From contig NZ_JDTK01000014.1 in the NCBI RefSeq assembly GCF_000770925.1, positions 1-52,542 of the forward strand: a DNA stretch of 52,542 nucleotides. Direction: 5' to 3'. Made by a program: the position numbers and the translations under genes. The notes beneath the pieces were generated by a model that was not told the DNA's origin, made no database searches, and saw only the letters and a program-made list of their open reading frames with translations. Shown one piece after another: positions 25,084 through 33,022 of the stretch (the stretch's first letter is position 1; every line of letters starts with the position of its first letter). Origin of the DNA: Bifidobacterium ruminantium DSM 6489. Its GTDB lineage: Bacteria; Actinomycetota; Actinomycetes; Actinomycetales; Bifidobacteriaceae.

Positions 25084-26928
25084 TCACTCGGCCAGCGTGA
25101 ACTGGCTGTTGTAGATGTCGGCGTAGAAGCCGGACTTCGCGAGCAGCTCCTCATGGGTGCCGCGCTCGACGATATCGCCGCCGTTCATCACCAGAATCAT
25201 GTCGGCGTCGCGGACGGTGGACAGGCGGTGCGCGATCACGAAGCTCGTGCGCCCCACGGTCAGCGCGTCCATGGCCTTCTGAATCAGTTCTTCGGTACGC
25301 GTATCGACCGAGGAGGTGGCTTCGTCAAGGATCAGGATCGGCGCGTCCTCCACCATGGCGCGAGCGATGGTGAGCAGCTGCTTCTGCCCCTGCGACAGCG
25401 AGGTCTTGTCGTCCAGCACGGTGTCATAACCGTCCGGCAGCGACATGATGTAATGGTGCAGGCCAACGGCCTTGCAAGCGGCCACAATCTGCTCGTCGGT
25501 GACGCCGGACTTCGAATACGCGATGTTTTCACGCACTGTTCCACGGAACACCCACGTGTCCTGCAGCACCATGGAGAACTGGTCGTGCACGTTCCAGCGC
25601 GGCACGGACTTGGTATCCACGCCGTCGATCGAAATCGAACCGCCGGAAATCTCGTAGAAGCGCATCAGCAGGTTCACCATCGTGGTCTTGCCGGCACCGG
25701 TCGGGCCGACGATGGCGATCTTCTGGCCGGACTTCACAGAGGCCGAGAAGTCGTTGATGATCGTCTTGTCCGGATCGTAGCCGAAACGCACATGGCTGAA
25801 TTCCACGTCGCCGCGCACCGGCTGCGGCTTGCCGTCCGCGTCAACGCCGAGCAACGCCCGCTTGCCGGATTCGTCGGCCAGTTCCGGCTCGTCAAGGAAG
25901 CCGAACACGCGCTCGGAGGCAGCCGCGCAACGCTGCAGGTTCTGGAAGGCCTGCGCGAACTGGGAGAGCGGCTGGGTAAACAGGCGGATGTACATCATGA
26001 ACGCCACGATCACGCCGAATTCGATCTTGCCATCCATGGCGAGCGCCGCGCCCACCACGCACACGACCACGTAGCCGAAATTGCCGATGAAGTTCATCAG
26101 CGGCATCATCAGGCCGGACAGGAACTGGCTCTTCCAGCCGGAAACGTACAGGTCGTTGTTGTACTTTTCGAAGCGCTTGATGGAGTCCTCTTCGCCGCAA
26201 TATGCCTTGACCACGGTGTGGCCGGAGTACATCTCCTCCACGTGCCCGTTCACGTCGCCGAGCGCGATCTGCTGCTGGGCGAAGTATTTCTGCGAGACCT
26301 TCATGATCAGGCCCATCACGATCAGGCCGAGCAGTGCGGAACCGATGGCGCACAGCGTCATGATCACGTTGTTGTAGAACATCATGATCAGTGCGCCGAA
26401 GAACAGCGTGACGGACGTGATCAGCGAGCCGAGCGACTGGCCGAGCGTCTGGCCGATCGCGTCGACATCGTTGGTGATACGGCTCAGCACGTCGCCGTAG
26501 CTGGTTTTGTCGAAGTACTTGAGCGGCAGCCTGTTGATCTTCACGTTGATCGCCTCGCGCAGCTGCTGCGCGGTGCGCTGTGTCACGCTCGCCATCAGCC
26601 AGCTTTGCACGTAGCACAGCACCGCATAGCCCACGTACAGTGCGACCAGCAGCCAGGCGATACGGTTCACCGCGTCGAAATCGATCGAGCGCATCACCGG
26701 CTTGCCGTGCACGATGGCCGGCAGGCCCTTGGTGATCTCGTTGGTCATGTCTTTGAGCTTGTCCGGGCCGATGATCTGGCAGACGGTACCCGCCGCGCCC
26801 AGAATCAGCGAGAGGACAATCACCGGAATGTACCGGCGGCAGAAGCGCATCAGCTTCTTCATCGCACCGCCGAAATCCTGCGGTTTTTCAACGGGTCCGC
26901 GCCTGCGGCCATGCCCCATGCCTGCCAT
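25084..26928 (-). CDS. ABC exporter half-transporter B (heterodimeric multidrug type)
   Basis: 614 residues from ATG 26928; GGAGG lies within the last codons of the upstream gene, and the gap is 1 bp. Six membrane helices occupy about 25-330, followed by a nucleotide-binding domain. Walker A is GPTGAGKT, Walker B ILILDEATSSVD with the catalytic Glu, and the H-loop AHRLST is intact. The signature reads LSQGQ rather than LSGGQ. Together with the neighbour (canonical signature, Asp for the catalytic Glu) this gives one competent and one degenerate ATP site, as in BmrCD, LmrCD and TmrAB. Probably exports lipophilic compounds such as drugs or bile salts; the substrate is inferred only from the family and the MarR gene. 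Confidence 0.92.
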   Translation of the reverse strand: MAGMGHGRRRGPVEKPQDFGGAMKKLMRFCRRYIPVIVLSLILGAAGTVCQIIGPDKLKDMTNEITKGLPAIVHGKPVMRSIDFDAVNRIAWLLVALYVGYAVLCYVQSWLMASVTQRTAQQLREAINVKINRLPLKYFDKTSYGDVLSRITNDVDAIGQTLGQSLGSLITSVTLFFGALIMMFYNNVIMTLCAIGSALLGLIVMGLIMKVSQKYFAQQQIALGDVNGHVEEMYSGHTVVKAYCGEEDSIKRFEKYNNDLYVSGWKSQFLSGLMMPLMNFIGNFGYVVVCVVGAALAMDGKIEFGVIVAFMMYIRLFTQPLSQFAQAFQNLQRCAAASERVFGFLDEPELADESGKRALLGVDADGKPQPVRGDVEFSHVRFGYDPDKTIINDFSASVKSGQKIAIVGPTGAGKTTMVNLLMRFYEISGGSISIDGVDTKSVPRWNVHDQFSMVLQDTWVFRGTVRENIAYSKSGVTDEQIVAACKAVGLHHYIMSLPDGYDTVLDDKTSLSQGQKQLLTIARAMVEDAPILILDEATSSVDTRTEELIQKAMDALTVGRTSFVIAHRLSTVRDADMILVMNGGDIVERGTHEELLAKSGFYADIYNSQFTLAE

Positions 26929-26929
26929 G

Positions 26930-28699
26930 TCAGCGGCCTCCCTTCAGTTCGTTTTCGCTCAGCTGCGACTGCGCGATCTGGCGGTACACTTCGCAGTTGT
27001 CCATAAGTTCCTTGTGCGTGCCCTGGCCGACCACCTTGCCGTCGTCCAGCACGATGATGCGATCGGCGTTCATGATCGTGCCGATGCGCTGGGCGACGAT
27101 CAGCTTGGTGGAGTCCTTCGCTTCCCGTTCGAGCGCGTCGCGCACGGCACGGTCGGTTTTGAAGTCGAGCGCGGAGAAGGAGTCGTCGAAGATCAGGATT
27201 TCCGGGTGGCGGTAGACGGCGCGCGCGATGGACAGGCGCTGCTTCTGGCCGCCGGACACGTTGGAGCCGCCTTGCGCGATGGAGGATTCGTAGGCGTTAT
27301 CCTTCTTGGCGATGAACTCGGTGGCCTGGGCCACCTCGCATGCCTGGCGCACGTCGGCCATATCGGCATCCGCCCCGCCCGACTTATCGCCGTAGCTCAC
27401 GTTGCTGGCTATCGTGCCCTTGAACAGGAACGATTGCTGCGGCACGTAGCCGATCTTGTCGCGCAACGCCTTGAGCGTGTAGTCGCGCACATCCACGCCG
27501 TCGACCAGCACCTCGCCCTGCGTGGCGTCGTAGAATCGCGGCACGAGGTTGATCAGCGAGGATTTGCCGGAACCGGTGGAACCGATGAATGCCACGGTCT
27601 GGCCCTTCTTGGCGCTGAAGCTGATGCCTTCGAGCATGGCCTCGCGCGAATCCGGATAAGTGAAGCTCACATTGCGGAATTCGATTTCGCCGCTTCTGCC
27701 CGGCTTGCCTTCGGTGTGAGTGCCATCGGTGACGAGCGGTTCGGTATCGATCACTTCGAGCACACGCTGTGCGGACACGTCGGCACGCGGCCAGAGCACG
27801 AACACCATGCTCAGCAGCAGAAAGCTCATGATCACTTGCACGGAGTAGCTGGAGAACACCACCATGTTGGAGAAGGTGGTGAGCTTGTCGGTCAGGTCGG
27901 CGGCGTCGATCAGGTAGGCGCCGATCCAGTAGACGGCCAGCATCAGGCCGTTCATGACGGTGTTCATCAACGGCATCATGATGGCCATGGAACGGTTGGT
28001 GAACAGCTGTGTGTCGGTAAGTTCCTTGTTGGCCTTGGTGAACTTGGCTTCCTGGTAGCCCTCGGCGTTGTAGGCGCGGACCACGCGCAGGCCGGTGAGG
28101 TTCTCGCGCGCCACCAGGTTGATGTTGTCGGTCAGGCGCTGCATGGCCTTGAACTTCGGCATGACGAAGTGCATGATCACGGCGATGACCGCCAGCAGTA
28201 CGACCACGGCGACGCCGGTGGCGAACGTCCATTCGAAGCCCTTGCCGGCGATCTTGCACACGGCCCACACGGCCATGATCGGCGCCTTGACGATCATCAT
28301 CAGACCCATGGTGATGAACATCTGGATCTGCGTGATGTCGTTGGTGGAGCGGGTGATCAGCGATGCGGTGGAGAATCGGCTCATTTCGGCCGGGCCGAAG
28401 CTTTCCACCTTCTTGAATTCGAGCGAGCGCAGGCGCTGGCTGAACGAGGCACCCACGCGTGCGGCGATGTAGCCGGTGACGACGGCGCACGCCGCGGAGC
28501 CGAGCGAGACGAGCAGCATCTTGCCGCCCGCCACCCAGATGTCGTGCATCTTGCTGCCGGGGGTTTCGACGAGCTGCGTGATGTCGGCCATATAATCCGG
28601 CAGGGTCAGGTCAAGCCAGATCTGACCGACGATGCTGACCAGCGCGACGAGCATCTGACCGATCTCCGCTTTGGAGAGGTATCGTACGATGCGAAGCAT
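26930..28699 (-). CDS. ABC exporter half-transporter A (heterodimeric multidrug type)
   Basis: 589 residues; AAGGAACC precedes ATG 28699. Six membrane helices (about 15-300), then the nucleotide-binding domain: Walker A GSTGSGKSS, signature NVSGGQKQR (canonical), Walker B ILIFDDSFSALD, in which Asp-Ser replaces the usual Glu-Ala, and H-loop AQRIGT, in which Gln replaces the usual His-preceding pattern. The changed Walker B marks this as the partner with the degenerate site. Two MarR-box-like sequences lie at 28795-28821 just upstream. It is the first gene of the exporter pair. Confidence 0.92.
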   Translation of the reverse strand: MLRIVRYLSKAEIGQMLVALVSIVGQIWLDLTLPDYMADITQLVETPGSKMHDIWVAGGKMLLVSLGSAACAVVTGYIAARVGASFSQRLRSLEFKKVESFGPAEMSRFSTASLITRSTNDITQIQMFITMGLMMIVKAPIMAVWAVCKIAGKGFEWTFATGVAVVVLLAVIAVIMHFVMPKFKAMQRLTDNINLVARENLTGLRVVRAYNAEGYQEAKFTKANKELTDTQLFTNRSMAIMMPLMNTVMNGLMLAVYWIGAYLIDAADLTDKLTTFSNMVVFSSYSVQVIMSFLLLSMVFVLWPRADVSAQRVLEVIDTEPLVTDGTHTEGKPGRSGEIEFRNVSFTYPDSREAMLEGISFSAKKGQTVAFIGSTGSGKSSLINLVPRFYDATQGEVLVDGVDVRDYTLKALRDKIGYVPQQSFLFKGTIASNVSYGDKSGGADADMADVRQACEVAQATEFIAKKDNAYESSIAQGGSNVSGGQKQRLSIARAVYRHPEILIFDDSFSALDFKTDRAVRDALEREAKDSTKLIVAQRIGTIMNADRIIVLDDGKVVGQGTHKELMDNCEVYRQIAQSQLSENELKGGR

Positions 28700-28794
28700 G
28701 CTTGGTTCCTTCTCTTGTTTTGTGTTTTGCTTGTTTTCTTACGATTAGTTTTCGCGATTTTTCGCGGTTTTTGCGATTACTGGATTGCGATTAC

Positions 28795-28821
28795 TTACAC
28801 TGTGAATTATTTACAGCGTAA
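28795..28821. promoter_or_regulatory. Paired MarR operators in front of the exporter genes
   Basis: TTACACTGTGAA (28795-28806) and TTACAGCGTAA (28811-28821) are close to the perfect TTACAGTGTAA boxes in front of marR, with the same spacing of about 16 bp. They lie between the marR stop (28826) and the exporter start (28699), which suggests a separate, coordinately repressed promoter for the transporter. Confidence 0.75.
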
Positions 28822-28825
28822 GATA

Positions 28826-29317
28826 CTACGCGTCTTCCTGTGCGTTTCCTGAGAACGCGGCTTTGACCTCGTCCGCCGTGGGGCGCGGTTTGCCGGGCAT
28901 GCACAGCGACATGTACGTGGTGAATTCCTCGGTGAGCTCAACGAATTCGCGCGCGCGGCGCTCCCCCATCTGCGAGAAGATCCAGCAGATCGCCTCGCGC
29001 ATGCTTTCGCGCTGCCGTTCGGCGCGTTCCCTGCCGGCTTTGGTGAGGTTCACGTGCACCACACGGCGATCGTCGGGGTCGGATTCGCGTGTGATCTGGC
29101 CTTTTTTCTCCAACGCGGACAGCAGTGTGGACACGCGTCCGGTGGTGGTTTTCATTGAAGAGGCGAGCTGCGATGGCGTCAGCGGGCCTTTCCTATAGAG
29201 TTCCTGCACGGCGAAGGGTTCGCCCTTCGCGCCTTTCACCATCTCCTGCTGCATGCGCGAGCGTTTGTCCCATGTGTTGGTCGCCAATTCGTGGAACAGT
29301 TCCTCTTCAAAGCCCAC
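28826..29317 (-). CDS. MarR-family transcriptional regulator of the exporter
   Basis: 163 residues from GTG 29317, with GGAGGT 5 bp upstream. Winged helix-turn-helix: LTPSQLASSMKTTTGRVSTL is the recognition region (about 48-70), followed by the wing ESDPDDRRVVHVNLT, the DxRxxxV signature of MarR proteins. Helices at both ends form the dimer. It is directly upstream of the exporter genes, and both promoters have the same double operator, so it very probably represses itself and the exporter until a toxic compound binds. Confidence 0.92.
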   Translation of the reverse strand: MGFEEELFHELATNTWDKRSRMQQEMVKGAKGEPFAVQELYRKGPLTPSQLASSMKTTTGRVSTLLSALEKKGQITRESDPDDRRVVHVNLTKAGRERAERQRESMREAICWIFSQMGERRAREFVELTEEFTTYMSLCMPGKPRPTADEVKAAFSGNAQEDA

Positions 29318-29355
29318 GCGGCACCTCCTTCCGTCGCAATCGCCGTCATAATATT

Positions 29356-29382
29356 TTACAGTGTAAACATTTTACAGTGTAA
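29356..29382. promoter_or_regulatory. Paired MarR operators in front of marR
   Basis: TTACAGTGTAA occurs twice, at 29356-29366 and 29372-29382, with centres 16 bp apart. Each is an 11-bp palindrome. They lie 39-65 bp upstream of the GTG start of marR, where a repressor would block the promoter. Confidence 0.82.
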
Positions 29383-29428
29383 GTTATTCCCAGGGCGATT
29401 TTGCAGCGAGCAAGCTACAGAAGGCACG

Positions 29429-29478
29429 AAAAAGGCCGCGGCCCGAATCGCGATTATTGTGCGGAATCGGGCGCGGCC
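29429..29478 (-). terminator. Rho-independent terminator of the second aldo/keto reductase
   Basis: On the minus strand GGCCGCGCCCGATTCCG pairs with CGCGATTCGGGCCGCGGCC (one bulge and one mismatch), followed by TTTTT. It lies 22 bp after the stop at 29501. Confidence 0.8.
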
Positions 29479-29500
29479 AATCGTACGTATTGCGCGGAAT

Positions 29501-30469
29501 TCAGCCGCGACGGGCGTCGACGGAGGCGTTCAGCATCGCCATCTCATCCTGCGTGAGCGTCAGTTCGGTGGCGGCGAAGGAATCGTTGATTTCCTGCGGA
29601 TTGCGGGCGCTGGGGATGGTGAACAACCGCTCGTAGCGGCTCAGTTCCCAGGCGAGCACCACGCGCTGGTAGGAGCAGCCGTGGTTGCCGGCGACCGTAC
29701 GGAACGGGTCGTACGCGCGCTGGTCGAACACGTCGAGGAAGCCGCCGAGGGGGCTCCAGCACACGAACGCGAGTCCAAGTTCCGCGCAGTGCTCCATCGT
29801 ATGCTCAGGGTCGGGGTGCGAGGGCGAGAACTGGTTCTGCACGGCGATCAGCTTGTCGCCGAGAATCTCGCGGGCGATGTCGATCTGCGCGTTGTCCACG
29901 CGGGAAATGCCCGCGTACCGGATCACGCCCTCGTCAAGCAGCTGCTTCAGCGCGCCGACCTGGTCCTCATAAGCCACTTCCGGGTCCGGTCCGTGCGAGT
30001 ACAGCAGGTCCAGCGCGTCCACGCCGAGGTGCGCGGCCGACTCCTTTGCGTCGCAGATCATCGTTTCCGGACGCGAATCCGCCATCCACCCGTACTGGCT
30101 GCCCACAGCCTGCAAATGCTGGCGTTCCGGCTCGTTTTCGGCAACGTTCGGCGCCTCCATGGTGCGGCGATAGCCGGTTTTGGTTGCAATCAGCACTTCG
30201 TCGCGCGGACCGTCCCAGCTGGCGAGCGCGTCGCGCACCATTTTTTCGCCGTAGCCCAGGTCTTCGGCGGTGCCGGTGCCGGGTTGGCTTGGCAGGTAAT
30301 ACGACCAGGCGGTGTCCAGATATCGCACGCCCGCGTCCAAGCCGGCGTGAATCGTGCGGATCGCCGTATCGCGGTCCGGGCGGCCCTCAATCGCCAACGC
30401 CATCGTGCCCATGCCGAGCCGTGGAATCGCAAATCCCGCCAATTCGCCCATGTTTCGTGCGGTCGTCAT
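29501..30469 (-). CDS. Aldo/keto reductase
   Basis: 322 residues from ATG 30469 with GGGAGA upstream; the in-frame extension to 30688 would run through the riboswitch region and is rejected. AKR motifs: LDTAWSYY (catalytic Asp and Tyr), IATKTGY (Lys), LLYSHGPDP (His), and VLAWELSRYERLFTIPSARN near the coenzyme. An insertion around 85-125 (RRTMEAPNVAENEPERQ) is longer than in YdhF. It is divergent from the thi operon. The substrate is not deducible. Confidence 0.88.
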   Translation of the reverse strand: MTTARNMGELAGFAIPRLGMGTMALAIEGRPDRDTAIRTIHAGLDAGVRYLDTAWSYYLPSQPGTGTAEDLGYGEKMVRDALASWDGPRDEVLIATKTGYRRTMEAPNVAENEPERQHLQAVGSQYGWMADSRPETMICDAKESAAHLGVDALDLLYSHGPDPEVAYEDQVGALKQLLDEGVIRYAGISRVDNAQIDIAREILGDKLIAVQNQFSPSHPDPEHTMEHCAELGLAFVCWSPLGGFLDVFDQRAYDPFRTVAGNHGCSYQRVVLAWELSRYERLFTIPSARNPQEINDSFAATELTLTQDEMAMLNASVDARRG

Positions 30470-30576
30470 AACCGTCTCCCTTCCGTCGCCACATCCGTCG
30501 CTACAAAATCCGCCACCCATTCTTGCACAAAACAGCGCGGAGCGGGTTGTCGGGCGGGTGCGGGAAGATGAGGGCA

Positions 30577-30668
30577 CAACCGAACGGGAGCCGAAAGGCT
30601 GAGAGGGAGCTCGACGAGCTTCGACCGAGGACTTGATGCGGGTAATGCCGCCGTAAGGAGACGGGTTG
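30577..30668 (+). ncRNA. TPP (thiamine pyrophosphate) riboswitch aptamer
   Basis: P1 is formed by CAACC (30577-30581) and GGTTG (30664-30668). Inside lie the conserved THI-box parts CGGGAGCC-GAAA-GGCTGAGAGG and GACCGAGGACTTGATGCGGG-TAATGCCGCCGTAAGGAGA. The optional P3 extension (GAGCTCGACGAGCTTC) is present. It stands in front of thiSFG and a terminator at 30756-30786, so thiamine pyrophosphate should shut off transcription. Confidence 0.93.
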
Positions 30669-30755
30669 TTCGCGCCGCCAAGGCGCATCTCAATCTTCCG
30701 TTCGCGATAACCGAATATCGCGTGATTAGGGTCACGGAGGGGCGCACCACCTCAT

Positions 30756-30786
30756 AGGGTACGGTTCCTTCGGCGACCCTTTTTTC
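30756..30786 (+). terminator. Terminator of the TPP riboswitch expression platform
   Basis: AGGGT at 30756-30760 pairs with ACCCT at 30776-30780, with a short inner CG/CG pairing around TTCCTT, followed by TTTTTT. Its position 88 nt after the aptamer fits transcriptional control. A second TTAGGGT at 30727 could take part in antitermination. Confidence 0.7.
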
Positions 30787-30801
30787 GTACCGACCCCGAG
30801 T

Positions 30802-30925
30802 GTCCGATTCTGGAAAAACGGACATATGGAAGCCGCAAACAGATGCCTGGATGTCCGATTCTGCAGAATCGGACATCCGCGCATCCCGGAAGGCACTTTG
30901 TGTGTCCGATTCTGCAGAATCGGAC
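30802..30925. repeat. Family A palindromic repeat array in the thiS leader (3 copies, 51-bp period)
   Basis: Cores at 30802-30823 (degenerate: GTCCGATTCTGGAAAAACGG), 30853-30874 and 30904-30925. Starts are exactly 51 bp apart. The second copy extends to a 30-bp perfect palindrome (GGAT...ATCC) and the third to 26 bp. It lies between the riboswitch terminator and thiS, so every full-length thi transcript carries these hairpins. The remaining leader (30670-30755) has no other feature. Confidence 0.93.
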
Positions 30926-30976
30926 ACTCAAGGGGCCACAAGACCAGTGCCGCAGGCACAGAAGGGAACACCGCAC

Positions 30977-31171
30977 ATGATCATCAACGGCAAGGAAGAG
31001 GACGTCGCCACGCCGATCACCGTGGCCGAACTAGTGGAGCAGCGCGGTCTGCGCGCCGACCGCGTGGCCGTGGAGCTCAACGGCGAGATCGTGCCGCGCG
31101 CCCAGCGTGCGCAGACGCAGCTCAAGGGCACCGACACGTTGGAAATCGTCACCTTCGTGCAGGGCGGCTGA
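30977..31171 (+). CDS. thiS: Sulfur carrier protein ThiS
   Basis: 64 residues, ATG 30977 preceded by AGAAGGGA. ThiS is adenylated by ThiF at its C-terminal Gly-Gly, turned into a thiocarboxylate, and donates sulfur to ThiG for the thiazole ring. The ubiquitin-like start [20 protein letters not shown], the [12 protein letters not shown] segment and the final FVQGG are diagnostic. First gene of thiSFG behind the TPP riboswitch. Confidence 0.95.
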   Translation: MIINGKEEDVATPITVAELVEQRGLRADRVAVELNGEIVPRAQRAQTQLKGTDTLEIVTFVQGG

Positions 31172-31223
31172 GCACAGCAGCGAAACAAACCATACGAACG
31201 GAAACGAGAATACGAGAACAACC

Positions 31224-31937
31224 ATGACTTTTGAACCATCCGCATCGCAGGCGCAGATCGACGCCCGCCAGCACGCTTTCGACAACCAGCCCGACCCAGC
31301 CACCCTGGTCAGCCGCGAGGAGATCCGCGCTGCCCTGCTCGACCGCCACACCGCCGCCACGCAGGACAAGCTCGACGCGGCGCACGTGGCCATTTGCGGC
31401 TGCGGCGGCCTTGGCTCCACCATCGCGGTGGCGCTGACCCGCATCGGTGTCGGCCACCTGCACCTGATCGACTTCGACCGCGTGGACATGACGAATCTGA
31501 ATCGCCAGCAGTATTTCCTGAAGGACCTCGGCCAGTACAAGACGGAGGCGCTGCGCAGTAATCTGCGCCAGATCAACCCGTTCATCGAGATCACCATCGA
31601 CACTGTGAAGGTGACCGACGAGAACGTGCCGACGCTGTTCGAAAACGAGGACATCATCTGCGAGGCGTTCGACGTGCCGGAAAACAAGACGATGCTCGTC
31701 AACGCGGTGCTGGAGAATCTGCCGGGCAAGAAGCTCGTCAGCGCGTCCGGCATGGCCGGCTTCCGCAGCTCCAACCTGGTGAGCACGCGTCGCGTTTCGA
31801 AGAACTTCTACTTCTGTGGCGATGGCGAGACGGCTCCGGTACCGGGTGCCGGCCTGATGGCGCCGCGCGTAGGCGTGGTTGCATGCCACGAAGCCAATAT
31901 GATCACGCGACTAATCCTCGGCGAGGAAGACGCGTAA
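31224..31937 (+). CDS. thiF: ThiF-family sulfur carrier adenylyltransferase
   Basis: 237 residues from ATG 31224; a longer open frame upstream overlaps thiS and is not used. It activates the ThiS C-terminus with ATP. The nucleotide motif GCGGLGSTIAVALTRIGVG (about 64-82) is followed by LIDFDRVDMTNLNRQQY, the acidic/Arg signature of E1-like enzymes. There are no zinc CxxC pairs, in keeping with the short ThiF type often paired with anaerobic thiazole synthesis. It lies 52 bp after thiS and 21 bp before thiG, one operon. The sequence ends in GEEDA. Confidence 0.92.
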   Translation: MTFEPSASQAQIDARQHAFDNQPDPATLVSREEIRAALLDRHTAATQDKLDAAHVAICGCGGLGSTIAVALTRIGVGHLHLIDFDRVDMTNLNRQQYFLKDLGQYKTEALRSNLRQINPFIEITIDTVKVTDENVPTLFENEDIICEAFDVPENKTMLVNAVLENLPGKKLVSASGMAGFRSSNLVSTRRVSKNFYFCGDGETAPVPGAGLMAPRVGVVACHEANMITRLILGEEDA

Positions 31938-31958
31938 CACCAACGAAAGGAACCGACG

Positions 31959-32873
31959 ATGAGCACCGAAAACACCATCACCACCGCAGCAGCCGATGTT
32001 GCGGCCGCACCGAACGCCACGCTTGACGAGCTGGTCGGCACCACCACGAACACGGCGATTCTGCCAGAGCCGGACGCGCACGCGTACGACGAGATCGCCA
32101 CAGGAGACGCCGATCCGTTGATTCTCGGCGGCCACAAGTTCACCAGCCGCTTCATCCTCGGTTCCGGTCGTTACGACCTGAACCTCATCAAGGCCACCAT
32201 CGAGAACGCCGGCACGCAAATCGTCACCATGGCCTTGCGCCGCTGCCGTACCACCGAAAACAACCTGCTCGACTACATTCCGAAGGGCATCACCATGCTG
32301 CCGAACACGTCCGGCGCGCGCAACGCCGAGGAGGCGGTGCGCATCGCACGTCTGGCCCGCGAGGTGTGCCAGACGGACTTCGTGAAGGTGGAGATCGAGC
32401 ACGAGGCGAAGTATCTACTGCCAGACAACGAGGAGACCATCAAGGCCACGGAAAAGCTGGCCAAGGAGGGCTTCGTGGTCATGCCGTACATGTTCCCGGA
32501 CCCGATCGCAGCGAAGCGTCTTGAGGACGCGGGCGCAGCTTGCGTGATGCCGCTTGGCGCGATGATCGGCTCGAACAAGGGCCTGCGCGCACGTGACTTC
32601 ATCGAGGTGATCATCAAGAACTCCAACGTTCCGGTGATCATCGACGCGGGCATCGGCCGCCCGAGCCAGGCTGCGGAAGCCATGGAAATGGGTGCGGACG
32701 CGGTGATGGCATACACAGCGATCGCTTCCGCCGGCAACATTCCGCTGATGGCGCGCGCTTTCAAGAACGCGATTGAGGCCGGCCGTGAAGCCTATCTGTC
32801 CGGCTTGGGCAAGGTGACCGAGGACCACGCCGTGCCGTCCAGCCCGACGAACGAGGCCGACTACATCGGCTGA
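31959..32873 (+). CDS. thiG: Thiazole synthase ThiG
   Basis: 304 residues; GAAAGGAACC precedes ATG 31959. ThiG condenses 1-deoxyxylulose 5-phosphate, thiocarboxylated ThiS and dehydroglycine to the thiazole phosphate. After a 50-residue Ala/Thr-rich extension the TIM barrel begins ([19 protein letters not shown]). [16 protein letters not shown] contains the lysine expected to form the Schiff base, and further motifs are [11 protein letters not shown] and [25 protein letters not shown]. Neither thiH nor thiO follows, so the dehydroglycine source must be encoded elsewhere. Confidence 0.95.
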   Translation: MSTENTITTAAADVAAAPNATLDELVGTTTNTAILPEPDAHAYDEIATGDADPLILGGHKFTSRFILGSGRYDLNLIKATIENAGTQIVTMALRRCRTTENNLLDYIPKGITMLPNTSGARNAEEAVRIARLAREVCQTDFVKVEIEHEAKYLLPDNEETIKATEKLAKEGFVVMPYMFPDPIAAKRLEDAGAACVMPLGAMIGSNKGLRARDFIEVIIKNSNVPVIIDAGIGRPSQAAEAMEMGADAVMAYTAIASAGNIPLMARAFKNAIEAGREAYLSGLGKVTEDHAVPSSPTNEADYIG

Positions 32874-32902
32874 ATCGCACTAATCTATTGCGATTATGCA
32901 AC

Positions 32903-32949
32903 GAGGGCCAGCGGAAAACGTACCGTTTCGTACGTTCCCGCCGGTCCTC
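32903..32949. terminator. Bidirectional hairpin between thiG and the amino acid permease gene
   Basis: GAGGGCCAGCGG...AACGTAC at 32903-32932 pairs with GTACGTT...CCGCCGGTCCTC ending at 32949, leaving a small CGTTTC loop. TTTCG follows on the plus strand. It separates two convergent genes. GC-rich short palindromes continue to 33020. Confidence 0.75.
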
Positions 32950-33022
32950 TTTCGTTACCTACGCACGTCGTGCGTTGCGCCACGCAGCGCACGCACAGCG
33001 CAGCGCAACGCCCGCAGCACGT

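Noticed and set aside
30470..30688. N-terminal extension of the second aldo/keto reductase
   Set aside because: The frame is open, but it runs through the TPP riboswitch on the other strand, and the AKR domain plus a ribosome binding site start at 30469.
15664..30925. Palindromic arrays as CRISPR
   Set aside because: Only three copies per array, linkers of 29 bp that resemble each other between arrays, location inside a coding sequence, and no cas genes in the window.
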